NCBI GenBank assembly: GCA_002778215.1 | Contig: PCDM01000020.1 | Location: forward strand, 310,001-374,000 | From: Esteya vermicola | Taxonomy: Eukaryota > Ascomycota > Sordariomycetes > Ophiostomatales > Ophiostomataceae | Length of the DNA: 64,000 nucleotides | Reading direction: 5' to 3' | In this document: positions 12,450 through 21,992 of the stretch, piece by piece | How the letters are laid out: each line of letters begins with the position of its first letter | Numbering within the stretch: position 1 is the first letter of the stretch | Made by a program: the position numbers and the translations under genes | Notes under the pieces: generated by a model | Told to the model about the DNA's origin: nothing | What the model saw: the letters and a program-made list of their open reading frames with translations, nothing else | The model's database searches: none

Positions 12450-13249
12450 ATGCCTTCTTTCGCGCTTCTCAACGTCGACGAAGCCGCCGACTTTTCCGAG
12501 CTCATCGAGTGCGAGTGGCTCTCCTACGAGAGCCCGGCCCAGAGCTTCTTCCGCCTCTTCTGTCCCGTCTTCCACAATGACCGCGTCGCCTCCATGAAAG
12601 AGTCTACGGAGCGCCAGCTCGCCTGGTACCAGGCCGAGGCCGAGAGCCAGTGGATCAAGGTCGTCGACAATGACAGCGGTGGCAAGATTGTCGGCTCCGC
12701 TCTCTGGAAGTTTTATGCGGCCAACCCCTTTGCCCACCCTCCCGAGGAAGAGGCCGACTGGTACCCCGAGGGCGAGACTCGCGAGTACGTGACCAAGGCG
12801 CTGGAGCTCTTTGACGGGCCCCGCCACCGCATGGCCACGCGGCCGCACGCATGTATGTGAGACAGGAGGGGAGAGAGAGAAATACAGACAGAAAGAGAGA
12901 CTGACTTGCAGTCCTCAATATCATCTTCACGCACCCAGAGTATCGCGGCAAAGGCGTGGCAGACTTGCTGCTCAAGTGGGGACTCGGCAAGGCAGACGAG
13001 CAGGGCGTCGAGACCTGGCTCGACGCCACCTACATGGGCCGACCGGTCTATGAGCGATACGGCTTTACTGTCGTCCAGGTGAACGAGGTACGGCCGACCA
13101 AGAGCGCGCCAGGCGAGGCGTGGACCCAGCTCGACGAGGAGCTGCAGCCCCTGCGCTTCTGGGTGATGTGGCGACCGCCGCAGGGCGATGTCGACCGATA
13201 CAAGGATAGCACGGTGCCCCGGCCGTGGGAGGATGAAAAGGGAGAGTAG
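12450..13249 (+). CDS. GNAT-family N-acetyltransferase
   Basis: Two exons (12450-12852, 12912-13249) give about 246 residues. The first exon begins MPSFALLNVDEAADFSELI, a start common to fungal GNAT proteins, and includes the central beta strands (KIVGSALWKF). The intron (GTATGT donor, CTGACTTGCAG acceptor) joins to FLNIIFTHPEYRGKGVADLL, containing the acetyl-CoA pyrophosphate loop R/Q-x-x-G-x-G/A (here YRGKGVA). GRPVYERYGF near the end is the usual C-terminal GNAT strand. The acceptor substrate (small amine, amino acid or protein) is unknown. The usual length of this fungal subfamily is about 220-250 residues, so the model looks complete. Confidence 0.87.
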
Positions 13250-13904
13250 AAGGCGAGTGGAAGGATGGAAAGAAGGTGGGAAGATTAGAAAGGTCCGGAA
13301 AGGAGGATGCCGTTTAGCCCAAGACACGGCAACTGAAACCAGAGGGGGGAAAGGGGGAGGAGGAGCATGGATCAGAAAGTACTCGGTGGCCAATCCAGTG
13401 TGGTCAGTGGTCAGTGGCCAGTGATGAGCCGTTTCTCTTTTTTGTTTCTCCCCCTCTTCTTTTTTCTTTCTTTTTTGTTCTTTATCTTTTTCCATTTCCA
13501 GTCTTTGTTTCACTCAGCTCCCTTCAGGTCTCACTACGGCATCAAAGCCGGCCAGGTCTTTTTGTGATCTGTGCTCCTGAGCTGTCATGAGATTTTATAT
13601 ATCGATTTTCTTTATTCTATCCAGGTACTTGGACAGGGGAAGAAGAAGAAAAAAAAGTCCCGACCCCTGCACTCTCGTCCAAATTGCCCCAGTTTCTGCA
13701 TCTCACTCTCGGAGAATTTTAAAGTACAAATTTCAAATTCAAAATGTCCCTATTGCTACTCCGTATGCTCCGTATTACATTACCAAAACCTAGAACCACC
13801 CCCCCAGCCAAAAAAAACAAGATGCTGACGCCAAAATCCAAACGAGACCCCTGAATATTAGAAAAAAATTTCGACTGAAACTCCCCCTTTCATACTGCCT
13901 ATGC
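13250..13904. other. convergent intergenic region, 3' UTRs
   Basis: Between the 3' ends of the acetyltransferase and the O-fucosyltransferase-like gene. T/C-rich, with one TACTCCGTA at 13757. No gene seen. Confidence 0.5.
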
Positions 13905-15689
13905 TCATGGCCAGATGCCGGAAATGAACGGGTCGACATAGGGATAGTCTCTGGCCATGCCCATGATGACGCTGAGCTCGTCGCGCAGCAGATCGGAGCC
14001 CTCGTTGGCATAGGCATCGTAGCGGCTCAGCTCGTGCCGCCGCAGCGCCACCGTCCACGGAAAGCTCGAGTGGGCCACGCCCATGAAGACGCTCGCCTTG
14101 AAGAGCACCAGAAAGTCCACGAGGGCCTGCTGGTCAAAGGTCAGGCTGTCCAGCAGCCTGCGGTCTGGGCTGTCTTCTGGCAGCAGATCCCTCTTTGTCA
14201 GCACGGCCACCTTTGGTTTGGCCATGGACCTCTTCTTGTTGGACCTCTTTCTTTTCTGTCTCTCTTCTCTCCGTCGTCTCCTGGGCGTCGCATCCCAGTC
14301 CCAGTCCTCCTCCTCCTCGTCCTCCTGCTCGTCTTCCTCTTCCTCGTACTGCTCCGCCTCTGCCTGGAGCTCGGCCTCGGCTTCGGCCTCCTCGGCCTCC
14401 TCGTCGATCCGCTGCTTCAGGTAGTCCGAAAACATGTCCACCACCGTGTCGTTGCCCGACGCCACATACACGATGCTGAGGTTGCCCGTGCGCTGCCAGT
14501 TGCGGTACTGCGCGTCAAACTGCTCGCTCATCCGCGAGTACCGCCACTCCTCTGGCGGCCACGCCGCGATCGCGTCCGCCTCCAGTCGCAGATGGGCTCC
14601 GTAGTAGCCAAAGGACGAGCTGATGGCCGCGCTCGGGTCCAGTGCCTGGGCCTGGACCGGGAAGCCGGCGTCTCTGCTCGGCTGGCCGCCCGGCCCGCCA
14701 ATCTCTCCCCGGATCTCGCCGCTGGCCCGCTTCTCCTCCGTCAGCCGCTCGTTGAGCGCCCAGAGCACGCGGGCCGCCAGCGCCCGCGCGTCCTCGCGGA
14801 ACGACAAGATCTTGCCAAACTCGCGCACAAACGGCTCGCCGTCGGCGTGCACGGGATACTCGAGGAAGGACTGGCCGACACGCACGTGCACCGGGTGGGC
14901 CTCGGTGTCGACGAGGCCGAGGAAGCCCACGTTCTGCAGCAGCCAGTCGTCAAAGTTGAGCCGCCAGTCGGCGAGCAAGGCCAGCGGCTGGCCGGGCTGG
15001 CGGCCGGGCTCGAACTGGTCGCCGGCCATGGCCAGCGAGCCGTCGAGGTTGACGGACCCGACGAGGGCCTCGGACGCGTCCGCAGACGCCTCGGGAGGGG
15101 CCCGCAGCGCGTCGAGGACCTCGGGCGAAGGCTGCCACCGCTGGTGGTAGTAGGGAAAGTCCTCGACGCGGTCGTACAGCAAGAAGCCGGGACAGCCGCG
15201 CGCGAGGTGCTGGATAAAGGCGCGGCGGTCCAGCATGTGGTCGAGCGGCACCTCGTGGGCCGTCTCAATGTCGACAATGTCGGCGGCGTTGCGCAGCTGC
15301 ATGCGCGGCACGACGAGCGCGGCGCCGGCCATGATGGCATAGCGCACGCATTTCAAGATCTGGTTGCGGACCATGCCGATGCCGCCGTGCTGCTCTTCGC
15401 AGGTAAAGATGAGGCCGGGACGCTGGCTGGCGTGCGCGCAGACCTCTCGGATGGGGCCGTAGTCGATCGGCTCGGGGAACTCGACGCTCATGGCCTGCTC
15501 GAAAAAGGCGCTCTGGGCCGCAGACGTTGGCGGCAGCAGTGCCAGGGGCGGCTTGGCCGGGGTGTAGAAGAGCGAGACGACGTCATCGCGCAGGCCAAAG
15601 AGCCGGAAGAACCAGGCAAAGACGAGGATGGTCGTCAGTGGCAGCACCACTTTTCGTACGCGGCTGTCGGATGTCTTCATGTCTATCAA
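13905..15689 (-). CDS. O-fucosyltransferase-like type II Golgi membrane protein
   Basis: Single exon, 594 residues. A short basic N-terminus and one hydrophobic segment (about residues 12-30, KVVLPLTTILVFAWFFRLFG) indicate a signal anchor with a luminal catalytic part. The segment HGGIGMVRNQILKCVRYAIMAGA followed by LVVPR resembles the donor-site start of fungal O-FucT-like proteins. GYYGAHLRLEADA matches the H-x-R region of that superfamily, and a late SVFMGVAHSSFPWTVALRR segment matches its C-terminal acceptor side. Between these lies a charge-dense insert (about residues 420-505), acidic then strongly basic (ATPRRRRREERQKRKRSNKK). The array of CACGTG-type sites at 16151-16190 lies about 470 bp upstream. 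Sugar donor and acceptor are unknown. Confidence 0.7.
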   Translation of the reverse strand: MIDMKTSDSRVRKVVLPLTTILVFAWFFRLFGLRDDVVSLFYTPAKPPLALLPPTSAAQSAFFEQAMSVEFPEPIDYGPIREVCAHASQRPGLIFTCEEQHGGIGMVRNQILKCVRYAIMAGAALVVPRMQLRNAADIVDIETAHEVPLDHMLDRRAFIQHLARGCPGFLLYDRVEDFPYYHQRWQPSPEVLDALRAPPEASADASEALVGSVNLDGSLAMAGDQFEPGRQPGQPLALLADWRLNFDDWLLQNVGFLGLVDTEAHPVHVRVGQSFLEYPVHADGEPFVREFGKILSFREDARALAARVLWALNERLTEEKRASGEIRGEIGGPGGQPSRDAGFPVQAQALDPSAAISSSFGYYGAHLRLEADAIAAWPPEEWRYSRMSEQFDAQYRNWQRTGNLSIVYVASGNDTVVDMFSDYLKQRIDEEAEEAEAEAELQAEAEQYEEEEDEQEDEEEEDWDWDATPRRRRREERQKRKRSNKKRSMAKPKVAVLTKRDLLPEDSPDRRLLDSLTFDQQALVDFLVLFKASVFMGVAHSSFPWTVALRRHELSRYDAYANEGSDLLRDELSVIMGMARDYPYVDPFISGIWP

Positions 15690-16270
15690 GGGTTCTCAGG
15701 AAGAGGATGAGAGGAGGAGAGAGGAGAGAAGAGAGAGGGGAGAGGGGAGGAGATAGGAGAGAGGGAAAGAGGGAAAGAGGGCATGATTAAACAAAACATG
15801 GAGAAATAAGAAGAAGAATGGAGACGGAGTATATGGAGACATACGGAGCACGGTAGAATGGAAAAGGGAGAATGGAGAAAGGAGGCGGAGAGAAAAAGAG
15901 ACAGGAGAAGAGCCCCATCTGACCAGAATCAAACAGACGCATTCAACCGATTCCCATCTTCATCCATAAGCACTAGACGAAGAGAGCGAACCAAGCTTTC
16001 ATGATCAACGGATTTCCTTGGCAGCTCTGGAACCTGGGGCGGATCAAAAGCTTCATTGCCGTTTCACAACGCCTCTCGGTGCAACACAGGGGTCTGTTCG
16101 TCTGGGATGCGACACAGACGATGGGGGTGTTTGATAGCGATGGAGACCCTTTACGTGATTACACGTGATTACACGTGGTTGCACGTGATTCCAGATATCA
16201 CAGTGTTCCAGGCTTTTTCCTTTCGGCATTGTTTCGGACAGGACAATTGTCTCCGTCTGACCGCTCTATT
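15690..16270. other. intergenic region upstream of the O-FucT-like gene
   Basis: GA-rich in its left half (likely 5' UTR of the minus-strand gene at 13905-15689) and containing the CACGTG array at 16151-16190. Its right edge is the 3' end of the alpha-glucosidase gene. Confidence 0.5.
16151..16190. promoter_or_regulatory. four-copy, 10-bp-phased array of CACGTG-type (bHLH) sites
   Basis: Four consecutive decamers of the form NNACGTGRTT: TTACGTGATT, ACACGTGATT, ACACGTGGTT, GCACGTGATT. Three contain a perfect CACGTG E-box. Read on the minus strand most give AATCACGTG, which fits the RTCACRTG consensus of Cbf1-like bHLH factors. The 10-bp spacing puts every site on the same face of the helix. 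It lies upstream of the O-FucT-like gene and just past the 3' end of the alpha-glucosidase gene. The bound factor is inferred from known bHLH specificity. Confidence 0.65.
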
Positions 16271-18142
16271 TCATGCAAAGTTTACATAGACCCGACCTTC
16301 CCATCCGGCGAGCGTCGGGTGTCCGTTCTCCAGCTCGCTCGTCCCTGCTCCCTCCCGGACGTCTGGCGGTGTTCTTGTCTGGACGAGCAGCCGCACATTC
16401 TCGGCCGGACAGCCGAGGGCCTCGCAGACATTGAGACCGCGCTTGGTCTGCTGAGACATGTTGAGGACGACAATGGCCTTTCGCTTGACCGACTCTGGTG
16501 CGCCCGCCGTGGCCGGGTCGACTGGCTCGGCACTGACCTTGCTGTAGGTAAACAGCTGCTCGTCGGCCGGGTCGAGCAGGCAAAAGGCGCCAAAGACAAA
16601 GACGTCCCGATGCGTCTTGCGCACCTGCAGCATGTGTCGGTAAAAGTGAAAGACGGAGTCGGGGTCGGCGAGCTGGCGGGCCGCATTGATGTCGCGATAG
16701 TTGTCGTGGACGCGCATCCACGGCCGGGCGGCACCCTCGCCGGCTTCCATGAAGCCGGCCTGCGGCGAGTCGTCCCAGGGAAACGGCAGGCGCGCATGGT
16801 CGCGGGCCATGAGCTGCAGGCCGGCAAAGGTCTTGTCCCGGCGGTCCGCATCGCCCGAGGCGGCGGCTTCGGCATAAAAGTTGGTGCTCTCCACGTCCTT
16901 GTACTCCTCGATGCCCCAGGACCGCGGCATGTTAGTCATGGCCAGCTCCTGGCCCTGGTAGAGAAAGAGCGTGCCCGTGAGGGTCGTCTGCCAGAGGGCG
17001 AGCGTCTTGGCGGAGCGCTGCCACCAGTCGGCCGACGAGACGTCGCCAAAGCGGTCGACGGCGCGGCCGTTGTCGTGGTTCTCGCAAAAGACGGTGGACC
17101 AGGCATCGGTGCCCTCGATAAACGTCTGCCACGTGTGCACGAGGCCCTTGAGGCGCGACAGGCCAAAGGGCGCATAGATGTACTTGGCGCCGAAGCCGTC
17201 GCCGTTGCCGAGGCGGATCGTGGAGAATTCAAAGACCATGTCGAGCTCGCCGCGCGCCCGCGAGACGTACGGCACGACCTGCTCCGGCCTCGGCGTCAGC
17301 GAGAGCTCGCCGACCGAGACGGCGCCGTAGGGGGCCAGCACGGACGTGTACATTTCGTGGATGAACTCGTGGATGCGCGGCCCGTTGCACCACATCTCGG
17401 GGGCCGGCTGGTGGGGCGCTCCGGGGTCGGTGACGGGGGCGTCGACAAAGTCGCGGCGCTTCGAGTACTTGTTCACGGTGTCGATGCGGAAGCCGTCGAC
17501 GCCGCGGTCGAGCCAGAAGCGCATCGTGTTGTCGTAGATGGCGGCGCGGCAGTCGTCATTGTCCCAGTTGAGGTCCGGCTGGTCGGGGGCGTAGAGGTGC
17601 AGGTAGTACTCTTCTGTCTGCTCGTCCCACGTCCAGGTGGAGCAGGCAAAGTAGCCGCGCCAGTTGGTCGGCGGCTGGCGGCGGCCGGCGGCGTCGTAGC
17701 GGGCCGGCTTCCAGATGTACCAGTCGCGCTTCGGGCTGTCCTTGGACGCCCGGGATTCGCGGAACCAGGCGTGCTCGACGCTCGTGTGGTTGACGACGAG
17801 GTCGAGGATGATCTTGAGGCCGCGCTGGTGGGCCTCGGCCACGAGCAGATCGACGTCGGCCACGGTGCCGTAGGGTGCGTAGATCTTTTGATAGTCCGAC
17901 ACGTCGTAGCCCATGTCCTTCTGGGGGCTGTCAAAGATGGGCGAGACCCAGATGACGTCGACGCCGAGGCGGCCGAGGTAGTCGAGCTTGGAAATGAGGC
18001 CGGGCAGGTCGCCCCAGCCGTCGCCGTTGGAGTCCTTGAAGCTGGCCGGGTAGACCTGGTAGAAAGAGGCGGCCTTCCACCACGGCTCTTGGCCCTCTCT
18101 GCCAACATATTGGCGGTTCTCGTCCCAGACGACGGAGCCCAT
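16271..18142 (-). CDS. alpha-glucosidase / maltase, GH13 (oligo-1,6-glucosidase-type)
   Basis: Single exon, 623 residues from the ATG at 18142, chosen because MGSVVWDENRQYVGREGQEPWW is the usual fungal maltase start; the open frame extends seven codons upstream. It would hydrolyse maltose and related alpha-glucosides to glucose. There is no signal peptide, so it is intracellular. GH13 regions are clear: region I DLVVNH (about 114-119), region II GFRIDT with nucleophile Asp221, acid/base Glu279 in SVGEL, and region IV ENHD with Asp357. Residue 222, just after the nucleophile, is Thr. In Saccharomyces enzymes Thr at this place goes with maltase and Val with isomaltase, which favours alpha-1,4 specificity here. 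It is divergent from an alpha-glucoside permease and near a Zn2Cys6 gene, a MAL-type arrangement. Region IV reads CENHDNGR where ENHDQPR is usual. Confidence 0.93.
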   Translation of the reverse strand: MGSVVWDENRQYVGREGQEPWWKAASFYQVYPASFKDSNGDGWGDLPGLISKLDYLGRLGVDVIWVSPIFDSPQKDMGYDVSDYQKIYAPYGTVADVDLLVAEAHQRGLKIILDLVVNHTSVEHAWFRESRASKDSPKRDWYIWKPARYDAAGRRQPPTNWRGYFACSTWTWDEQTEEYYLHLYAPDQPDLNWDNDDCRAAIYDNTMRFWLDRGVDGFRIDTVNKYSKRRDFVDAPVTDPGAPHQPAPEMWCNGPRIHEFIHEMYTSVLAPYGAVSVGELSLTPRPEQVVPYVSRARGELDMVFEFSTIRLGNGDGFGAKYIYAPFGLSRLKGLVHTWQTFIEGTDAWSTVFCENHDNGRAVDRFGDVSSADWWQRSAKTLALWQTTLTGTLFLYQGQELAMTNMPRSWGIEEYKDVESTNFYAEAAASGDADRRDKTFAGLQLMARDHARLPFPWDDSPQAGFMEAGEGAARPWMRVHDNYRDINAARQLADPDSVFHFYRHMLQVRKTHRDVFVFGAFCLLDPADEQLFTYSKVSAEPVDPATAGAPESVKRKAIVVLNMSQQTKRGLNVCEALGCPAENVRLLVQTRTPPDVREGAGTSELENGHPTLAGWEGRVYVNFA

Positions 18143-18225
18143 GGTGAAAATAGAAGAAAACAAAAAGAGAGTAACAGCTGCCGTCCAGGTATGGGTGATG
18201 GGGGAGGATTCTATTACTGTATATC

Positions 18226-18233
18226 TTTATAAA
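18226..18233 (-). promoter_or_regulatory. TATA box of the alpha-glucosidase gene
   Basis: TTTATAAA, self-complementary, about 85 bp upstream of the ATG at 18142. Confidence 0.55.
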
Positions 18234-18283
18234 TTGGTCTTTTATAGTCTCGTCGGAGATGACGATATCTCAAGGGTGACCGG

Positions 18284-18294
18284 CGGAGACTCCG
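18284..18294. promoter_or_regulatory. CGG-N5-CCG inverted repeat, copy 1
   Basis: CGGAGACTCCG within GCGGAGACTCCGCATC. Inverted CGG triplets are the classic target of dimeric Zn2Cys6 factors. The motif and its flank recur at 18400. Confidence 0.6.
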
Positions 18295-18399
18295 CATCGC
18301 CTATACGGCGTACTGTATTCTCGTAAGCGAATCCGATGCTTCGTCTGCATGTCCCTCTGCACCCACTTTTTTGCTCGCCGCCAAGCCCAATATTGAAGG

Positions 18400-18410
18400 C
18401 GGAGTCTCCG
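18400..18410. promoter_or_regulatory. CGG-N5-CCG inverted repeat, copy 2
   Basis: CGGAGTCTCCG within GGCGGAGTCTCCGCATC. It differs from copy 1 only in the central spacer, and the CATC flank is also shared. Confidence 0.6.
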
Positions 18411-18426
18411 CATCTTGGCAGGCTTG

Positions 18427-18437
18427 CGGAGTCTCCT
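18427..18437. promoter_or_regulatory. degenerate copy 3 of the CGG inverted repeat
   Basis: CGGAGTCTCCT, one mismatch in the right half-site, starting 27 bp after the start of copy 2. Confidence 0.45.
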
Positions 18438-18663
18438 GTCCATGAAAAGATCCTTCTTATACTCGTAGACGCTCTAGCTTCTGCCGCCTCTCCTTCCCCG
18501 GTCACCTCACCCCACAACGTCTTCATTCCCGGCCCCTGACCTCCAGACTCGACTACCCCAGGCTCTTCTCGTGGCACATGGCGTGCAGAGCAGACTAAAC
18601 GGACTAAGAGAGAGGAGACTATGGGGATTGGCGTGTAATGTGAAGCCTCTCTTTTATAACGTC

Positions 18664-18670
18664 TATAAAA
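18664..18670 (+). promoter_or_regulatory. TATA box of the alpha-glucoside permease gene
   Basis: TATAAAA about 108 bp upstream of the ATG at 18778, followed by a CT-rich leader. Confidence 0.55.
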
Positions 18671-18777
18671 CCCCTGAAGAACCATTCCACTCTGTCTTTT
18701 GCTCTCCTCTCCTTTTCCTCTCATCTCTTTTCCTCTTTTCCTCTCCTCTCTCTCTCTCCCTCTCCTCTCCCATCGCA

Positions 18778-20525
18778 ATGTCTTCGGAGACATCCGAAAA
18801 GAAGAATGCCCGCGATGCTGAGCAAGAGGCAGCCCCGGCCGAGGCCCTGACACACGGGGCCAAGGTCGCCGCCGAGGCTGAGCATCATATGACGCTCTGG
18901 GAGGCTGTGCGCATGTACCCCAAGGCCATTGGGTGGTCTATGCTGCTGTCGTCGACGCTCATCATGGAAGGCTACGACCTGGCCCTGCTGGGCAACCTGT
19001 ACGCCTCGCCCGTCTTCAACCGCAAGTTTGGCGTCTACAGCGAGGCCACCAAGAGCTATGCCATCTCGGCCGCGTGGCAGTCGGGCCTGTCCAACGGCGC
19101 ACGTGCAGGCGAGATCATTGGTCTCGTCGCCGCCGGCTGGACGGCCGATCGGTACGGCTACAAGATGACGACGATCGGCGCTCTCGTGGCCATGATTGGC
19201 TTTATCTTTGTGCTCTTTTTTGCGCCCAATATCGAGGTGCTCGTCGTCGGCGAGGTTCTCTGTGGTGAGTCATTTTGGAGAAGAAGAAAAAAAGGAACAA
19301 AACGAAAAAAAAAAAAAAACTGACGGGCAGGCATCCCTTGGGGCGCTTTCCAGAGCGTCACGCCCGCCTACGCGTCCGAAGTGGCCCCCGTCGTGCTGCG
19401 GCCCTACCTGACGACCTACATCAACATGTGCTGGGTCATTGGCCAGTTCTTTGCCGCCGCTGTCAACAAGGGCTCTGTCTACCGCACCGACGAATGGGCC
19501 TACCGCATTCCCTACGGCATCCAGTGGGTCTGGCCGGTGCCCATCCTGGCCGGCCTCCTCTTTGCTCCCGAGTATGTCTCTCTCTCCTTCTGTCTTCTTC
19601 CCCATTCTGTCTTCTTTTTGTCGTCTCGCTGACAGCCAGATCCCCCTGGTGGCACATTCGTAAAAACAACCGAGCCGCCGCCAAGACGTCGCTCCTCCGG
19701 CTCACCTCGCGCGCCACCTCCACCGCCGCCACCGTCGACGAGACCCTCGCCATGATCGAGCACACCAACGAGCTCGAGAAGCGGCTGCGGGCCGGCACGA
19801 CCTACGGCGACTGCTTCCGCGGCGTCGACCTGCGGCGCACCGAGATCGTCGTCGGCGTCTGGCTCGTGCAGACGCTCGGCGGCCAGAACCTCATGGGCTA
19901 CTTTTCCTACTTTCTCAAGCAGGCCGGCATGGACCCCAGCAACTCCTTCTCGCTGTCCATGGGCCAGTATGCCCTCGGCATGGTCGGCACCTTTGGCTCC
20001 TGGTTCCTCATGGCCCGTCTCGGCCGCCGCACCATCCACTTTGCCGGCCTCTGCTGCCAGCTGCTGCTGCTCATCATTGTCGGCTCGCTCTCGTTTGCCG
20101 ACAGCACCGCTTCCAAGGCGCCCGTCTGGGCCATTGGCGCCATGCTCATCGTCTTTACGTTTGTCTACGACTTCACCGTCGGCCCCGTCACCTACTCGCT
20201 CATCTCGGAGCTGTCCTCGACCCGCCTCAAGGCCAAGACCATTGTGCTCGCCCGCTCGGCCTATAATGCGAGCAACATCTTTGTCAACGTCATGACCAAC
20301 TACCAGCTCTCCTCGACCGCCTGGAACTGGGGCGCCCGGTCCGCCTACTTCTGGGCCGGCTCTTGCCTCCTCTCGGCCGTCTGGGTCTACTTTCGGCTGC
20401 CCGAGCCCAAGGGCCGGTCCTATGCCGAGCTCGACCTGCTCTTTGAGCACCGCGTGTCTGCCCGCAAGTTTGCCTCGACGCACATGGATCCGTACGAGCT
20501 GGCATCGGAAAAGGCCGACAAGTGA
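18778..20525 (+). CDS. MFS sugar porter, maltose/alpha-glucoside permease type
   Basis: Three exons (18778-19264, 19331-19571, 19640-20525) give about 537 residues with 12 predicted membrane segments. MEGYDLALLGNLYASPVF in TM1 is the signature of the fungal Mal-type alpha-glucoside/H+ symporters. Sugar-porter motifs include AGWTADRYGYK (loop 2-3), PWGAFQSVTPAYASEVAPVVLR (TM4-5), the central-loop TYGDCFRGVDLRRTEIV and PEPKGRSYAELD near the C-terminus. The second intron acceptor is the second AG after the CTGAC branch point; only that choice restores the frame (LFAPE then SPWWHIRK). It probably imports maltose or related glucosides for the neighbouring alpha-glucosidase. Its 3' end converges on the regulator gene, 102 bp away. 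Confidence 0.92.
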
Positions 20526-20627
20526 ATCCAGCAAAAGATGTATTGCATTCCGCTAGTCTAACCTTTATAATTTCAATGGTATCATCTCGTATCTTCCCAT
20601 ATCCTCGTAATATCCTGCATCCTCTTG

Positions 20628-21960
20628 TCACCCAGATCCTCCTCCTCCCAGATCCTCAGGCAGCGCCTGCTGAATGTGCTTTTCCAGGAGCGGCTCGTAA
20701 ATGGTCTTGCCCCCTGGCAGCTCTGCCATGAGAGCCCGAATGTAGGCGAGATCCTTGTACGGCGACGACGTGCCCATGGCGAAGCTGTGTAGGCTCTGTA
20801 GGCCGTGTGTGTGTGGAGACAAGCCGACGTTGTCGACATTGTCGTCGGCAGACAGGACAGAAGAGTAGACGACCGGCACGCGGGCGAGGACGTCGACGAC
20901 GACCGAGACAATGTCGTAGAGCTTCTCCGTGAGGCCGACGCCGTGGACCTGGATGCTGCGGCGGGCCAGGTCGCGCGTCGACAGCGTCAGCTCGCGGGCC
21001 ATCTCGAGGGGATACTGGAGGGTGAGGCTGCGGCGCGGGGGCGGCGGGCCGGTGTCGTCACGCAAGAGGCCGAGCCGGAGCCGCAGCTTCCAGAGGATGA
21101 CGCGCAGCCAGAGCTGCGTGACGCGGAGGTTGGCCTTTTGCGTCTCGTCCAGGGACGGGTGCTGCTGCCAGTCGGTGGGGACGGCCGTCAGGATGGCCGT
21201 CTCGACATGGTCGAGGGAGGCGGCAAGGTGGGGGAGCAGCGAGGGGGGAGAGGTAGACGAGGAAAAGGAAGAGGAAGAAAAGGAAGAGAGAAGATTGGGC
21301 ATGGGCAGGCCGATGACCGTCGCTTCCTGGTTCAGCAGGGCCATGAAGCTGCTGTCGAGCGGCCGGAAGAGGGCGGCGAGGCTCCAGAAGCCGACGAGGG
21401 AGACGTCTGGCTCGCCGTGGCCGGTGTGGCTGGTGTGGCTCTGTCGCCCGAGGGTCGGCGTCTCGCTCGTGATCTGCAGCGTGATCGGCCGCCGGTACCG
21501 GATCGCATGCGAGCGTTCGGAGACGAGCACAATCCAAAAGAGGCGGCCTGCCAGCACCGCCAGCGCCTGCGTAGAGGGCGAGCGGACGCCGTCCTCTCTG
21601 TCCTCTCTGTCCTCTCTGTCCTCTCCGTCTTGTCCGCCCTCTCCGTCTCTGTCTCTGCCGTCTCTGCCGTCTCTGCCGTCTCTGCCGTCTCTGCCGTCTC
21701 TGTCGTCCTCGCCTCCACCGTCTCCGCCCTCTCTTTCCTCGCCCCGGTCGAGCCGCAGCAGACAGACGAGCGTGGTGGCCTCGCGCAGAAACAGAAAGGC
21801 CTGGCTGTGGTGCGACAGCCAGGCGTGGCAGGCATAGAGGAAAAAGGCAAAGAGGCACTGGTCGAGGCTGGTGGGCCGCACGGGGCGGACGAGGATGAGG
21901 AGCTGGCGGTGCATGCCCATGGCCTTTTCCAGCATCGTCCGGCCGAGGGGCGTCGTGACG

Positions 21961-21992
<32 letters not shown>

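Larger units (their letters stand above)
18143..18777. promoter_or_regulatory. bidirectional MAL-type promoter
   Basis: 635 bp between the divergent starts of the alpha-glucosidase and the permease. TTTATAAA (18226-18233) lies about 85 bp upstream of the alpha-glucosidase ATG, and TATAAAA (18664-18670) about 108 bp upstream of the permease ATG. Three CGG-N5-CCG-type sites lie between the two TATA boxes. The permease leader just before its ATG is a long CT tract, a common feature of highly expressed fungal genes. Co-regulation of the two genes is inferred from this layout. Confidence 0.75.

Noticed and set aside
16175..18232. 685-codon open frame antisense to the alpha-glucosidase
   Set aside because: It is the complement of a clearly conserved GH13 gene; high third-position GC leaves the antisense frame open. 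Similar antisense frames over 14034-15710, 20805-22481, 23017-25293, 36236-37834 and 40701-42161 were dropped for the same reason.
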